From: Toxotes chatareus
Taxonomy: Eukaryota; Chordata; Actinopteri; Toxotidae
Assembly (NCBI GenBank): GCA_016801885.1
Contig: JAFBJY010000418.1
Span: forward strand, 1-64,000
Direction of reading: 5' to 3'
Length of the DNA stretch: 64,000 nt
Below, piece after piece: positions 45,461 through 57,703 of the stretch. How positions within the stretch are numbered: position 1 is the first letter of the stretch; each line of letters opens with the position of its first letter. The notes beneath the pieces are model-generated. The model searched no databases. It was not told the origin of the DNA and saw only the letters and a program-made list of their open reading frames with translations. The position numbers and the translations under genes are program-made.

Positions 45461-46200
45461 TTAACCCTTTTGGGGGTCATATTTTTTTACTCATGTTACA
45501 AAATGGAAAAAATTTTTTAGAACAACTCTTGGGTTTTCTCAGGGGCCCCCCCACCCTTTCCCCGGTGTGGGGGTTTTGTTGGGGCCCCCCAGTTAGCTCA
45601 GTGGAAGAGCACGAGACTCAACCCCAGGGTCGTTTTGAACCCCCCCTCCCCAGCGGCTCCCCTGGGCCCCCACCTGGGAGGTGCCTTTGGACTTTGGTGC
45701 TTTTGGAAGTCACCTACCTGGGGGGGGACCCAGGGAGATGATGACCTTTAAAATTTTTAAACATATGAGGAAGTGGCATACATGACAAAAGTTCCAAGTT
45801 TAGGGGCACCAAAACTGAGTCCCCAAATGGGTGTCATCAAAAAGGGGGGCATTTGGGCCCGGGGGGGCGGGGCACCCCCTTTTTTTCCCCCCTTTTTCCC
45901 GACAGCAACTTGGGCAGACACACAAAACCCAAACCCAAACCAAAGGCCCAGACAGGTGGAGGGAAAAGGAAAGGGAAAACAGGACCTACAGTTTCCACAC
46001 TGGCCCTGGGGCCAGTGGGCCCAAACATCCTTTTGTTTAAAATGGGTGTACAGTTTGTGGTCATTTAAAATGTATTCCCGAAAATGTTCTTCACAGAAAA
46101 TGAGTCCAAAATTTGAAAAATCATTTTTTATTCTTCTTTTTATAAAAAAAGAAAAAGGGTCCCACAGACCCCTGAATTTGTCCCCATCTACAGGGCGGGG
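45461..46200 (+). mobile_element. TTAA-type repeat with nested SINE, unit B
   Basis: The start TTAACCCTTTTGGGGGTCAT at 45,461 corresponds to 13,313. The SINE A box AGTTAGCTCAGTGGAAGAGC lies at 45,591-45,610 with the anticodon-like loop unchanged, and the SINE body runs to about 45,790. The target-site duplication is no longer readable. Confidence 0.55.
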
Positions 46201-48050
46201 GTTACCTTTTATATAAACATTGTTCCCAGGGGGAAACGAGGTGCCTTTGGGGAAAATGACTGTAAAAACCGATTGGGAGGGATTTCACTTTTATTCATTT
46301 CATTTCAACAGACTCCCAAAAATTACTGTGTAAGTGACAGCGGGTAAATAAATCAGGGGAAAAATGAACTGGGTGTTTTACCTCTAACCCCCCCCCCTTG
46401 TCTACTACGGGGGTGCTGGATTAACAAAGTCATTAGGGGTTTATCCCTAAAAGGGAAAAAGTCATCACCAAATTCCCCGGGCAATACATTGAATAGATGT
46501 GAAGATATGTGACTGGACAAAAACATTTTACCTATTAATGGCAAAAGAAAACAGCAGAGTCATCAGGTTGATCCTCACAGAAGAAAAAAAACTTTGATGG
46601 GAAAACCATCAGTTTAACTTTTCCCTTCTGACTGACCCCGGCAAACAACACTGCAACCCTCCCGCCTCACTGCCAGGGCAATACCAACCACAGAAAAAAA
46701 GGGGATTCAGACCACAGCACTATGAGCACAGCTGCACCCCCCCACACACACCTGAGGAAAAATGGGGGCCAGAGTGAGGGCCAAAAGGGTACATGGGCCC
46801 CCTGTATTTAGCAGGGGGTTCATGGGACCGTTCCCCCTTTTAAGCTTTTAAACAAAAAATTAAGCCCCAATTTTTTAAAAATTTCAGAGTGTGTCTGCTT
46901 CCAAACCCCCTTCTTCGGTTACTGCTTTTTTGGGGTTTGTTTATATTTTTTCATTTATTTATAACTAAGTAGTGTGGCCTATTATAAAAGTACAGGATTG
47001 TAATGGGGTGTTTACCACAAGAAGGGGGGTTTGGAGTCCTCCTTTGGGCAGCGGGGCCAAACCCCCCATCCCTTTCAGGCCGGGCTTTGATGGGTTTTTG
47101 GAGCAAACGGAAACATGGGTTGTTTGTTAAAGTCAGTCAACAAATGAATTGTCATCTTCCCAAGTTAAAAGGAGAGGGGAGGAAAATTTCCCCCAAAAAA
47201 CAGCATGAAAACTTTTGGAAACAAGTTTCCCGGCCGTTCTTAACATGTGTTTCCCTGTTTTTTAATTAAATATGTTTCAGTCTCTTTACCTTTCTCTGAC
47301 TGGGCAGGTTTATGTTGGGCCTTTTTGAGGAACAAATGTCATTTAAAAAGTTTTTTTACATTACTTTACAGCTGATTTTTCCCGTAAAAGTCTGTAGCAT
47401 TGTCGCAAAAAAGTTCTTTAATTATCAAAGAAAAAAGCAAAGAAGGCAGCATTTAAATATATTATTCAGCTGCATAGAACTATTTTTTTTTCCTTTTATA
47501 AATTGATCTGTGGTTTTAAAAACTAAAAAAATTTTTCTGTTTTTTATAAACATTCATTTTTCTTTAAAATACATATCAAAAAATCCTTTTGGGCTAAATG
47601 TTTCACAACAACAACTTGAAAAAGTCTTAAAGTGTGCAAAAAAATGTGTTATATCAAGGGAAAATTTTTTGAGTGGGAAATGATGGGGTTTTGGGTTTGT
47701 TTTTGTGTATTTTGGGGCCGCCTGGTGGTGGCTGTTGGGAAACGGGTTTAGTAGGGAGGTGACATGGGTGGGGAAAAGTTTTTCTTTTTGGGCCCCCGGG
47801 GAGGAAGGAAAGGTTTTCACGCCCGCAGGGGCTAGTCGCAAGGTTCTCCAGGGGGCTTCATCTGTAAAATTGGAATTTTTTCAAAATTTTGTTTAAAGGG
47901 TTTTGTGGCCATTTCTGTGATTTAAATTGTTTGCTTTTAAAAGTTAATTTCAGTCGAAATTTGTTATTTAGGGGAGATATATTTTTTTATTTGCCAACGA
48001 TTAATCTATTTTATTTTTGTTCTTTTTGTAGTTTTACAAAAAAATTCCCT
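46200..48050. other. Non-coding, unit B
   Basis: Counterpart of 14,060-16,005. Distorted, and no gene was seen. Confidence 0.4.
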
Positions 48051-48059
48051 ATTTTGCCC

Positions 48060-50275
48060 TTAAAATTCCTGCCAAATTCAACAAACGGCCTGTTCCTTTG
48101 GGGGGTGAAAATGATGAAAAGATTTGTTAAGCTTTTCTGTATAGCTGAAAAAGGGTTTCCTGCAAAAAACTTCCCGGGAGGAAAGCATAACCTGGGTTTT
48201 TGTGTTTTTTAAAAGTGCAGCCTAACTTCCACTTTCAAACAGTGCATCCCCCGTTTGGAAATTGGGCCCGAAACTCATCTATGACCAATTTTTCATCAAC
48301 AATTCTTTACAAGCTCATTAGAAATATGATAGATCTTTTTTTGTCATTGTCCGGGGACAACGAAATTGCTCTCCAGTCAGTGCATCATTGCGTCTATAAA
48401 AAAGAAAAGAAAAAAAAAAATAAAACATTGGGAGCATACATATCACACACACACCACACGCCCCACACACACTGCGTGTTTCCCCCCATCTCATTCCATC
48501 CTAATTTTTTACATTTTTTATTTTTCACTGCATCCCCCGTTTTTAAGTTAGTCCAGAGCTCATCTATATTTTCAAATTTTTTTGGAAAATCCCTTTTTTA
48601 CCATTGTTGCCATTTTTCCCCTTTACCCCATTAAATTCTTTCACAGTGTATTTCCTGATAATCAATGTTAGAATTTTACAAGCATCTCTTTTTTTATCAT
48701 TTTAATGATCCTTTGTTGTCACATTTTTACAGTGTAAAGGGTTGTACTGAAAACATGGATGGAATAATACAAACATTATTCAAACTATGATCAGTCCTCA
48801 TCTTCCGTTTATGTCATCAATACTTTTGGGGAAAATTGATCCCCAATAATCAAGGGGTGAGTCCTTTGGGGGCCCTTTTCAGTGGACCACTGGAGGGAGT
48901 AAACTCTCTGATTATTTTTTTCCCTCAGTCAACATCAGTATTTATAAAGTGTAATAAATGTGTGTTCACAAGAGAGTCAATCAGACTGAGAAATTAGAGC
49001 TAAAATAAGTCAGTAAATTGGGAAAAATGTCAATGTGAAAAAATGTAATTTGTTTCCCAATATGTACTTGGAAAGTAGAGGGAAAGACAAAAAGTTTCTG
49101 AATCTGAATGAAGTTTTTTATGATTGTCAGTGCAGAGTTGTAAGCAAAACCCGCGACCACTGGAAGGGAAGACTCCTGTTCATTAACACTTAAGCTGAGA
49201 AGCAACAAAAATGTCATGTCAAGGTTTTGCAACTTATCTGGGTCCAGGCCCAGGTCAATGGGGGGGGACTCCCCCCAGTCCACAATGCTCAGAAATTTTC
49301 CCCGGGACCTCCCACAGGTGGGGGGGCCCCCGGGGGGTGGTGCCACCTGGGGGGGTTCAAACCCAGTCCCAAGGGGAAGGTCTCTTTCACCAATTACTAA
49401 AATCAGCCCAAAAATGAATAAAAAAACACATCAACATCAAAAAAATAAACATGTTTACATGTGTTGATGGAAAAATTTGGGGGTTGAAGAACTGAAGGGG
49501 GAAGGAGCCTCAGGGGGAAATGATTTTACTTCCCGGAGGATTTTCACCATTTCATTTGTGTTTAGGGGAATTTTGGGTGAATAATGTAAAAATCGGGGGG
49601 GTCTTGATTGTGGGCCCGAGTAACCCCCAGAGGGCATCTGAATTTCATCTGTGAATCCAAAATTGTGGGTTTAAGAGGTTATGTCACTTTTTAGAGGAAT
49701 TTTTGCCAAAATATTGGGCAAAGTCTTTATTACACCCTTTTCACCTCCCAAGATGACTTTTCAAGTAAAAAAAAAATGAGATAAATTTAAAAGTCTTTTG
49801 TTCACTGCAGAATGGAAAACCCTTGGACACTGAGGAAAGTTTTCACTGTTTGTTGATGAAGTTAGAAAAGCTGCTCCTCAGCCTGAGCAAAAGGCCAAAA
49901 AGAGGGGGGGTTCAGCCATCCCCCTCCCGGGTATATGTACTGAGGGGGGAAAGGGAAAGGACTGTAGCTTTTTTACATACTCATCTGCATTTTAGTTTGG
50001 GGGGGAGTTTTGGGGGTGGTTGGGGGGGGTGACCATAACATTTTTTCTCTGATAAAATCTTTTTGTCCCCAATTTCAAATCAGTTGAAGCATTTTTTCTA
50101 AATGGTTTTAAAACAATTCTCCAACAACTGATCCAAAAAAGAAAGAAACTACATTTGAGAATTAACCAGGACTATTGAGACAGTTTCGACAAGTTCTTTT
50201 AAAAAAACAGAGGATTTGATCACTGTATCTCAGGTTTTTTTCTAATGTGGACTGGAAAATAAGAGTCTGTGATGG
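48060..50275. other. Unit-B-only sequence around the minus-strand SINE
   Basis: Blocks 48,060-49,225 and 49,410-50,275 have no counterpart in unit A, where the SINE is flanked directly by 16,005 and 16,200 text. Within the first block the word 'gtgcatcccccgttt' recurs (about 48,240 and 48,530), each time followed by 'gctcatctat', hinting at an internal duplication. A CA-rich patch lies at 48,440-48,475. No coding frame recognised. Confidence 0.5.
49230..49410 (-). mobile_element. tRNA-derived SINE, unit B, minus strand
   Basis: CTGGGTCCAGGCCCAGGTCA, CAGTCCACAATG and CCTCCCACAGGTGG read in the same order as at 16,020-16,110. The tRNA-like head is smeared beyond reading. Confidence 0.6.
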
Positions 50276-50434
50276 AGCCAGTAACTCCAGCCACGGGAAA
50301 AAGTAATTAAGGAGCAAAGTACAAAAATTTTATTCCCTATAGTTCAGGAAAAGTGAAAGTCTCCCAAAAATAAATCTGGGAAAGGGAAAAGAAACTCCAA
50401 ATTTATTTGGTTTTAGTGAATGTTATTTAATTAC

Positions 50435-52020
50435 ATTTACTTTTGGTTTGACTTGCTTTGATGAAAAATTTCTCATTTCATATGGAATTCTAGAAAAGGG
50501 GAAAATCATACTTTTTTCCCAGAACTCCCGGTCAATATGAAGCTTTGATATGTGCCACTTTGTCATTTTTTTCTTTGCACAAGTGGGAAAGAAGAAGCAC
50601 TGAATCTCAACCTTTTTGACAAAAATTTGGGCAAAATCAAGTTATTGAAAGTCTCAGGTGATAAAGGTTTTAATGTTTCTCTTTGATGTAGAAAAAAGTG
50701 AAAAACAGCTTCCCAAACAGGGGAGGGGATGAGTCCCAAATTTAAGATGTGTTTCCCTGAGCAGGAAAAAATCTTTTCAACTGTCCCTTTTGCATTTTTG
50801 CACTGTGGTGTAATGGGTGTTTGGAATTTCCCAAACTTATCAATAACATGGGTTTTTTTTGGGGTTTTGTGGTTCATTTCTGAATTCTTTCACATGTTTG
50901 CCATTTGGGTTTTGTTAAACATCTGTTGTGCATGGGTCCCCTCTGGCCTTTTAAAACCACATAAATCTTTTTTATCTCTGGTCCCATGGCTTAGCTGTTA
51001 AAATGGTTTCTCTCCCCCCTGCCTCTTCTTTTTCCGTTTATGTTGGGTGTTTATTACCCCCTGCCTCCTTTTGTAAAGAAAGGTTAAAAGTAGCATTTTT
51101 TTAGCATTGGAAAAGGGGGAAAGGGAAAAAAGGGCTCGGGCCCGCCCAAAAAACTATCCATAGCTGGGTTTTTAAATCCCGTCCCTTGGTTGGTGCAGAC
51201 CAGCCCTAGTTTTTTAAAACTGGGCCCCACTGTGCTCCTTTTGCCTTTCCCCCCCCCTCCCGAGCAGCAGGGAAGCCAGGGGTGCTGGGTGGCAATCTGA
51301 AGGGAAACATAGCCTGAAACAACTGCCCTGGTTCATCACCAACTGCTTCACATTTCAAAAAGATTTTCCCCCCAAATTTTTGCGAAAACTTGCTGGGGGA
51401 AAAACTCTGGGTTTTTGGGAGCACCATTTTGGAAAATGTGAACTAAAAAGACTACAGCAAAATTTGTTAAAAAGTTCCCGGGGGAAATTTTTTAAAATTT
51501 TTTTCATGTCGTTTAAGACACCCCCAAATTTGCCTCGCCAAACGGGGGAAAAAAATTAAAGTGAAATGGGGGTAACTATACCAAAAAAGGGGGACTCCCT
51601 AGTTTTCTCTGGAACCCCCGCCGATTTTTCCAAAATTTTGGAAAGTTTGTTTCATGTCATCATTCCGCTTTTTGTCTGGGGGGTGTCCCGCAAACAACGG
51701 GGCCTTTTATGGAAAAATTTGGAAAAAAAATTTAATTTCATTTAAGGCCTTTCACTTTATTTTTTATTGGGGCCCATCTTTTTTAAATTTTAAATGTGTT
51801 ATAAACCCCGGTTGTGACGTTATGCTCCACCCCCAGTTTTTTTTTTGAAGCTGTTACCACTAGTGATGAATTTTTTTGGGGAACCGGGCCTTTTTGGTCG
51901 CTCACTAAAAAAAGCCAGCCCCTTTTTGGCTCCCAAACGGTTTTTTAGGGTTGTTTTGTTGATTAAATTAATTTACTATCAAAATAATGTAAAAAAATGC
52001 ACAAAAAAAAATTAATGTAT
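50435..52020. other. Unit-B-only 1.6-kb block
   Basis: In unit A the text jumps from the equivalent of 50,435 (16,350) to the equivalent of 52,030 (16,358). The block has no recognisable frame; a 73-codon minus frame at 51,206-51,427 matches nothing I know. Its right part holds a hAT-like terminus. Confidence 0.5.
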
Positions 52021-52100
52021 TTTTTTTTTTATATGTTTATTTTATAAATATGCCTTTATTTATTTTTCCACAAAAAAATGAAATTTTTAAAAAACAAAAA
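51858..52100 (+). mobile_element. hAT/ZBED-type terminal inverted repeat remnant
   Basis: CTAGTGATGAATTTT is followed by GGTCGCTCACTAAAAAAAGCC and TTTTTGGCTCCCAAACGG. This is a smeared version of a very common fish hAT terminus ('TAGTGATGGGAA...AGAGCCGGCTCTTTTTGGCTCCCGAACGG'). The right part, with TATGCCTTTATTTATTTTTCCAC, is shared with unit A at 16,363-16,390. So A may hold the interior of the element without this terminus. Confidence 0.5.
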
Positions 52101-52399
52101 AACAACTATTTACAAATCAAATTTTTAAAAATATTAAATATAATAAAATTTAAAGTTTAAAAAAAATTTAAAGTGAAAAACAGGTTGTTTGTGGAGCCGA
52201 TTTATATGAAATTCTTTTCTTGCAGACTCTACACTCTGCTTTTTTTTTTATCAATATAATTGGGTTCCAGATTTTTTCTTCTTTTCCTTTTTACCCATTT
52301 TCTTTAAATATACCTTTTTAATGTCGATGTTTTTCTTTTCTTTTAGCCCCCGGCTCTCTGTCCCCTCGTCCCCCCTGCTCCCTCCACGTGTGCTACTGC

Positions 52400-52975
52400 C
52401 GAGGTAACTTTTCCCCCCCTCCCCCTCTCCAAGGGAACACAGGGGCCCAAAACATATTGACCAATCCCCTGCGGCTTAAAGAAAAAAATGTTTACAAAAG
52501 GGGGAAAAAAAAAAAACAAAAAAAAAAACCAAACACGGCTCCCAATCAGGGGGTTTTTTCTTTCCTTTAAAAAGCCAGCTCAAAAAGGGGTTTCCTTTCA
52601 AACCACATCCCCCTAGTTTCCAGAGGCAAGATGATGGGGTGGGGGTTTTTTCCCTTTACAATGTGTTCTAAGGAACTGAATAAATTCCAAAAGGCCAAAA
52701 GGAAAAGATGGGGATTTTGTTCTAACACAAGGTGAAGATTGGGACACTGCCTAACAGCACCAACAACACCATGTCAAATTCCTTATATGTGTAACATACC
52801 TGGGAAAAAGTGTTTCCCCCCGATGTTTCCCCGGGAACCACCCCCACCTCCCAATTTTTTTTGGGTTGGGACAAAAAAAACAGGCTTCACTGAAATTTCT
52901 AATACTTCAGGGGGTCCAGATCCACATGGGATTCCCCTCTCAGGGCCAGGCTCTTAAACACACTCACACAAATTT
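52400..52975. other. Distorted sequence beyond the end of unit A homology
   Basis: Unit B runs about 600 bp further than A before entering homopolymer tract 2. Readable words include CAGCACCAACAACACCATGTC (52,757). No gene recognised. Confidence 0.4.
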
Positions 52976-52979
52976 TAAA

Positions 52980-55151
52980 ATTTTTTTTTTCCAAAAAAAA
53001 ATTTTTTTTTTTTTTGGGGGTTTTTTTCCCCCCCTTCCCCTTTTTTCCCAAAAAAGAAAAAAAAAAAAAAAAGGAGGGAAAAACCCCCCGGGGGAAAAAA
53101 AGGGGGCCCCACCCCCCAAAAAGGGGGAAATTTTTTTTTTGGGGGGGTTTTTTTTTTTTTGGGTTTTTTTTCCGGGAAAAAATTTTGGGGGAAAAAACCA
53201 AAAAGGGCCGGAGGGCCCCCCTTTTTAAAAAACCCCCCCTTTTTTTTGGGGTTTTCCCTTTTTTTTTTTCTTTTTTTTGAAACCCCGGGGTTTTTTTTTT
53301 TTTCCCCTTTTTTGGGGGGGTTTAAAACGGCCCCCCCAAACCCTTGGGGAAAAAAAAAAAAATTTTTTTCCCCCTTTCCCCCCCCCCCCCAAAAAAAAAA
53401 AAAAGGGGGGGGGAAAAAGGGGGGAAATTTTTGAAAAATTTTTTTTTTCTTTTTTTAAAAAACCCCCCTTTTCATTTCCCCTTTTCTTTTGTAAAGGGGG
53501 GCCCCCCCCCTTTTTTTTTTCCCGGGGGAAAAAAGGGGTAAAACCCGGGGGTTTTTTGGGGGGGCCCCCCTTTTTTTTCCCCCCCCCAAAAAAAAAAAAA
53601 GGACACCCCCAAAAAAATTTTTTTATTTAGGGCCCAGGGGGGTTTTTTTTTTTCTTTCCCCTTCCCCCTTTTTTAAAAAAAACCCCTTTGGGGAAACCCC
53701 CCTTTTAAACCCCAAAAAAATTTTTTTTTCCTTTTTTTTCCCCCCAAAAAACCCCCTTTTTTTTTTTTTTTTCCCCCCCCCGGGGGTTTTTTTTTTTTAA
53801 AAGGGCCCCCGGGGAAAAAAACCCCCCCCTTTTTTCCCCCCAAAAAAATTTTTTTTTTTTTTTTAAAAAATTTTCCCCAAAAAAAAAATTTTTTTTTTAA
53901 AAAACCCCAAAAAAAGGGGAAAAAAAAATTTCCCCCTTTTTGGGGTTTTTTTTTTTTTTTCCCCCGGGGCCCCCCCCCAACCCCCCCTTTTCCCCGGGGG
54001 TTTTTTTTCCCCCCCCCCCTGCTTTTTTTGGGTTTTTTTTCCCTTTTCCCCCCTTTTTAAAATTTTTTTTTTTTTTTCCCCCCCCCCAAAAAAAAAAAAA
54101 ACCCAAAAAAAAAAAACCAAAAAAAAAAAAGATTTTTTCCCCAAAACCCAAAAACCCCAAAAAACCCCCCCAAAAAAAAAAAAAAAAAAAAGCATTTTTT
54201 TTTAAAAAAAAAAAAATTTTTTTTTTTCCCCCAAAAAAAGGGGGGCCCTTTTTTGGGGGGGGCCCCCCAAAACCTTTAAAACCCCCTTTTCCAAAAGGGG
54301 GCCCCCCCTTTTTTCCTTTTCCCCCCTTTTTTTTCCCCCCCCCCCCCCCCCTTTTTTTTGATTTAAAAAAAAACCCCCCTTTTTTTTTTCCCCCCCAAAA
54401 AACCCCCCTTTTTTTTAAATTTTTTAAAAAAAAAAAAAAAAAAAAAGGGGGTTTTCCCCCCCCCCCCGGGGGGGGGGGCCCTTTAAAAAAAGGGGCCCCC
54501 ATTTTTGGGGGGGGCCCCCCCCCCTTTTTTTTAAAAAAATTTTTTTTGAAAAGGGCCTTTTCCGGGGTTTTTTTTGGGGGGTTTTTTAACCCCGGGCCCC
54601 CCCGGGGGTTTTTAAAAAAAACCCCCCTTTTTTTTTTGGGGCCCCCGGGCCCCTTTTCCCCCCCCCGGGGGGGGGTTTTCCCCCGGGGGGGCCCCCCCAA
54701 AAAAAAAAAAACCCCCCTTTTCCCCCCCCCCCCAAATTTTTAAAAAAAATTTTAAGGGGAAAGGGGGGGGTTTTTTTTTTAAAAAAAAATTTTTTTTTGG
54801 AAGGGGGCCAATTTTTTTTTTTTTTGGGGGGGGGGGGGGGTTTTTTTTTTTCCCTTTTTTTTTTTTTTTCCCCCTTTTTCCCTTTCCCCCCCCCCGGTTA
54901 AAAGGGCCCCCCCCGGGGGAAAAAAAACTTTTTTTTGGGGTTTTTTTTTTGGGGGGGTTTCCCCTTTTTTTTGCTTTTAAAAATTTTTTTTTTTTTTAAA
55001 ATTTTTTTTGGGGTTTTTTTTTTAAAACCCCCCCTTTTCCCCCCTTTTTTTTTTTCCTTTTTGGTTTTTAAACCCGGAATTTTTTTTTTTGGTTTTTTTT
55101 TTTTTGGGGGGGTTTTTTTTTTTTTTTTTTTTTTTTTTTTGTTTCCCCGGG

Positions 55152-55190
<39 letters not shown>

Positions 55191-55785
55191 GGGGGGGGGG
55201 GGGGTTTCCCCCCTTTTTTTTGGGGGGCCCCCCCCCTGGTTTTTTTGGGGGTTTTTGGGGGGGGGGGGGCCCCTTTTTCCCCCGGGCCCCCCCCCCCCTT
55301 TTTTTTCCCCCCCCCCCCCCTTTTTTTTTCCCGGGTTTTTTTTAAAATTTTTAAAACCCCCCCCCCCGGGGGGGTTTTTTAATTTTTTTTGGGGGCCCTT
55401 TTTAAAAAAATTTTTTTTTTTTAAAAAAAAAAATTTTTTTTTGGGGCCTTTTTTTTTGGGGGGGGGGGGGTTTTTTTCCCTTTTTCCCCCCTTTTTTTTT
55501 TTTCCCCCCCCCCTTTTTTTGGGGGGGGGGGCCCCCCCCCCCCCTTTTCCTTTTTCCCCCCCCGGGGGGGTTTTTTTCCCCCCAAAAATTTTTTTTCCCC
55601 CCTTTTTTCCCCCCTTTTTTAAAAAAGCCCTGGGTTTTTTTTTTAAAAAAAAAAAAAAATTTTTTTTTTGGGGGGAAATTTTTATTTATTTGTTTTTAAA
55701 AAAAGGTTTTTTTTAAAGAAAAATTTTTTTTTTTTTTTAAAAAAAATTTTTCCCTTTTTTTTCCCCCTTTTTTTTTTTTTTTTCC

Positions 55786-55821
<36 letters not shown>

Positions 55822-55971
55822 GGTTTTTTGGGGGGGGTTTTTTTTAAAAATTTTTTTTTTTTTCCAAAATTTTTTTTTTTTTAAACCTTTTTATTTTTTT
55901 TTTTTTTTAAAAAATTTTTTTTTTGGGGGAAAATTTTTCCCTTTTTTTAAGGGGGGGGGGGAAAACCCGGG

Positions 55972-56007
<36 letters not shown>

Positions 56008-56020
56008 GTTTTTTTTGGTT

Positions 56021-56051
<31 letters not shown>

Positions 56052-56521
56052 CCTTTTCCCCCCCCCCAACCCCCCCTTTTTTCCCCCTTTTTTGGGCCCC
56101 CCAAAAATTTTTTTTTTTAAAACCGTTTTTTGTTTAAAATGGGGTTTTTCCTTAAAATTTTTTTTAAAGGGAAAAATTTTTTTTTTGGCCCCGGGAAAAA
56201 ACCCCAAATTTTTTGGCCAAAAAAATTTTTTTTTGGGGGTTTTTTTTTGGGGGGGTTTTTTTTTTTTTTGGGGGGTTTTTTAAAAATTTTCCCCCAAAAT
56301 TTTTTTTTTTTCCCCCCCCAAATTTTTTTTTGGGGGGAAAGGGGCCTTTAAAAAGGGGGGTTTTTCCCCCTTTTTTTTTCCCCCCCCCTTTTTTTCCCCC
56401 CCCCTTTTTTGGGGGGGCCCCGGGGGGTTTTTTTTTTTTTTTTCCCCCAAAAAAAAGGAAAATTTTTTTTTAGAAAAAAAAAAAAAAAAATTTTCCCCCC
56501 CAAAAAAAAAAAATTTTTTTT

Positions 56522-56555
<34 letters not shown>

Positions 56556-57668
56556 AAAAAAAATTTTTTTTTTTTTTTTGGGGGGGGTTTTTTTTTAAAA
56601 AAAAACCCAAAAAATTTTGGGAAAGTTTTCCCCTTTTTAAAACCCCCCCTTTTTTTTTGGTTAAAACCCCCAAAGGGGCCCCTTTGGGGTTTTTTTTTTT
56701 TTTCCCCCCTTTTTTTGGTTTTTTGGGGGGGTTTTTTTTTCCCCCAAAAAAAAAGGAAAAAGGGGAACCCAAAAACCCCCCCCAAAAAATTTTTTCCCCC
56801 CCCCCCCCCTTTTTTTTTTAAAATTTTTTTAAAAAAAAAAATTTTAAAAAAAAATTTTTTTTTCCCTTTTTTTGGGGGGGAAAAATTTTTTTCCCCCCCC
56901 TTTTCCCCCAAAAAAAAAAAAACCCCCTTTTTTTAAAAATGTTTTGGGGGGGGTTTTTTTTTCCCCTTTTTAAATTTTAACCAAAAAGAAACCCCAAAAA
57001 AAAAAAAGAAAAAGGGGGTTTTTGGGTTTTTTTTTAAAAAAGGGGAAAACCAAAAAAAAATTTTAAAATTTTTAAATTTTTTTTTTGGTTTTCCCCCCGG
57101 GGAAAGGGAAAGGGGGCCCCCCCCCCCAAAAACCCCCCCCCCCTGAAAAGGGGGCCGGGGGGTTTTTTTAGGGGGTTTTTTAAAAAAAAGGGAAATTTTT
57201 AAAAAAAATTTTTGGGGGAACCCCGGGGTTTTAAATTTCCCCCTAAAAATTTTTTTGGGGAAAGGGTTTTTTCCCCAATTTTTTCCCCCAAAAAACCCCC
57301 CCAAATTTTTTTTTTTTTAAAAAAATTTTTTTAAAAAAAAAAAAAAAAAGGAAAAAAACTTTTTAAAAAAAAAATTTTTTAAAAAAAAAAATTTTGGGAA
57401 AAACCCCAAAAAAAAAAGGGAAAAAAAAATTTTAAAAAAAAAGGGCGGGTTTTTTAAAAAAAAAAAAAAGGGGGGGGGAAAAAAAAAAAATTTTTCCCCT
57501 TTTTTTTTCCCCAAGAAATTTAAAAAAAAAAAATTGGAAAAAAAATTTTTTTAAAAAAAAAAAAAATTTTTTTTTTTTTAAAAAATTTTTTTAAAAAATT
57601 TAAAAAAAATTTTTTTTAAAAAAAAAAATTTAAAAAAATTTAAAAAACCCCCCAAAAAAAAAAAAAAA

Positions 57669-57703
<35 letters not shown>

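Larger units (their letters stand above)
33331..52400 (+). repeat. Unit B of the direct duplication, degraded sequence
   Basis: Counterpart of positions 1-16,690. Most of it is distorted: isolated bases are replaced by the neighbouring base, so short words become runs. The distortion is worst around 34.6-36.0, 44.4-46.4 and 49.2-52.0 kb and nearly absent at about 43,190-44,160. B lacks about 460 bp present in A at 10,425-10,880. It has extra blocks at 48,060-49,225, 49,400-50,275 and 50,435-52,020. Its left flank, 21,650-33,330, has no counterpart inside the window because A is cut there. Confidence 0.9.

Noticed and set aside
53897..54743. Open frames of 267 codons on both strands
   Set aside because: They lie in homopolymer tract 2 and encode only strings of G, K, P and F. 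Mirror-image frames on both strands are what run-only sequence produces.
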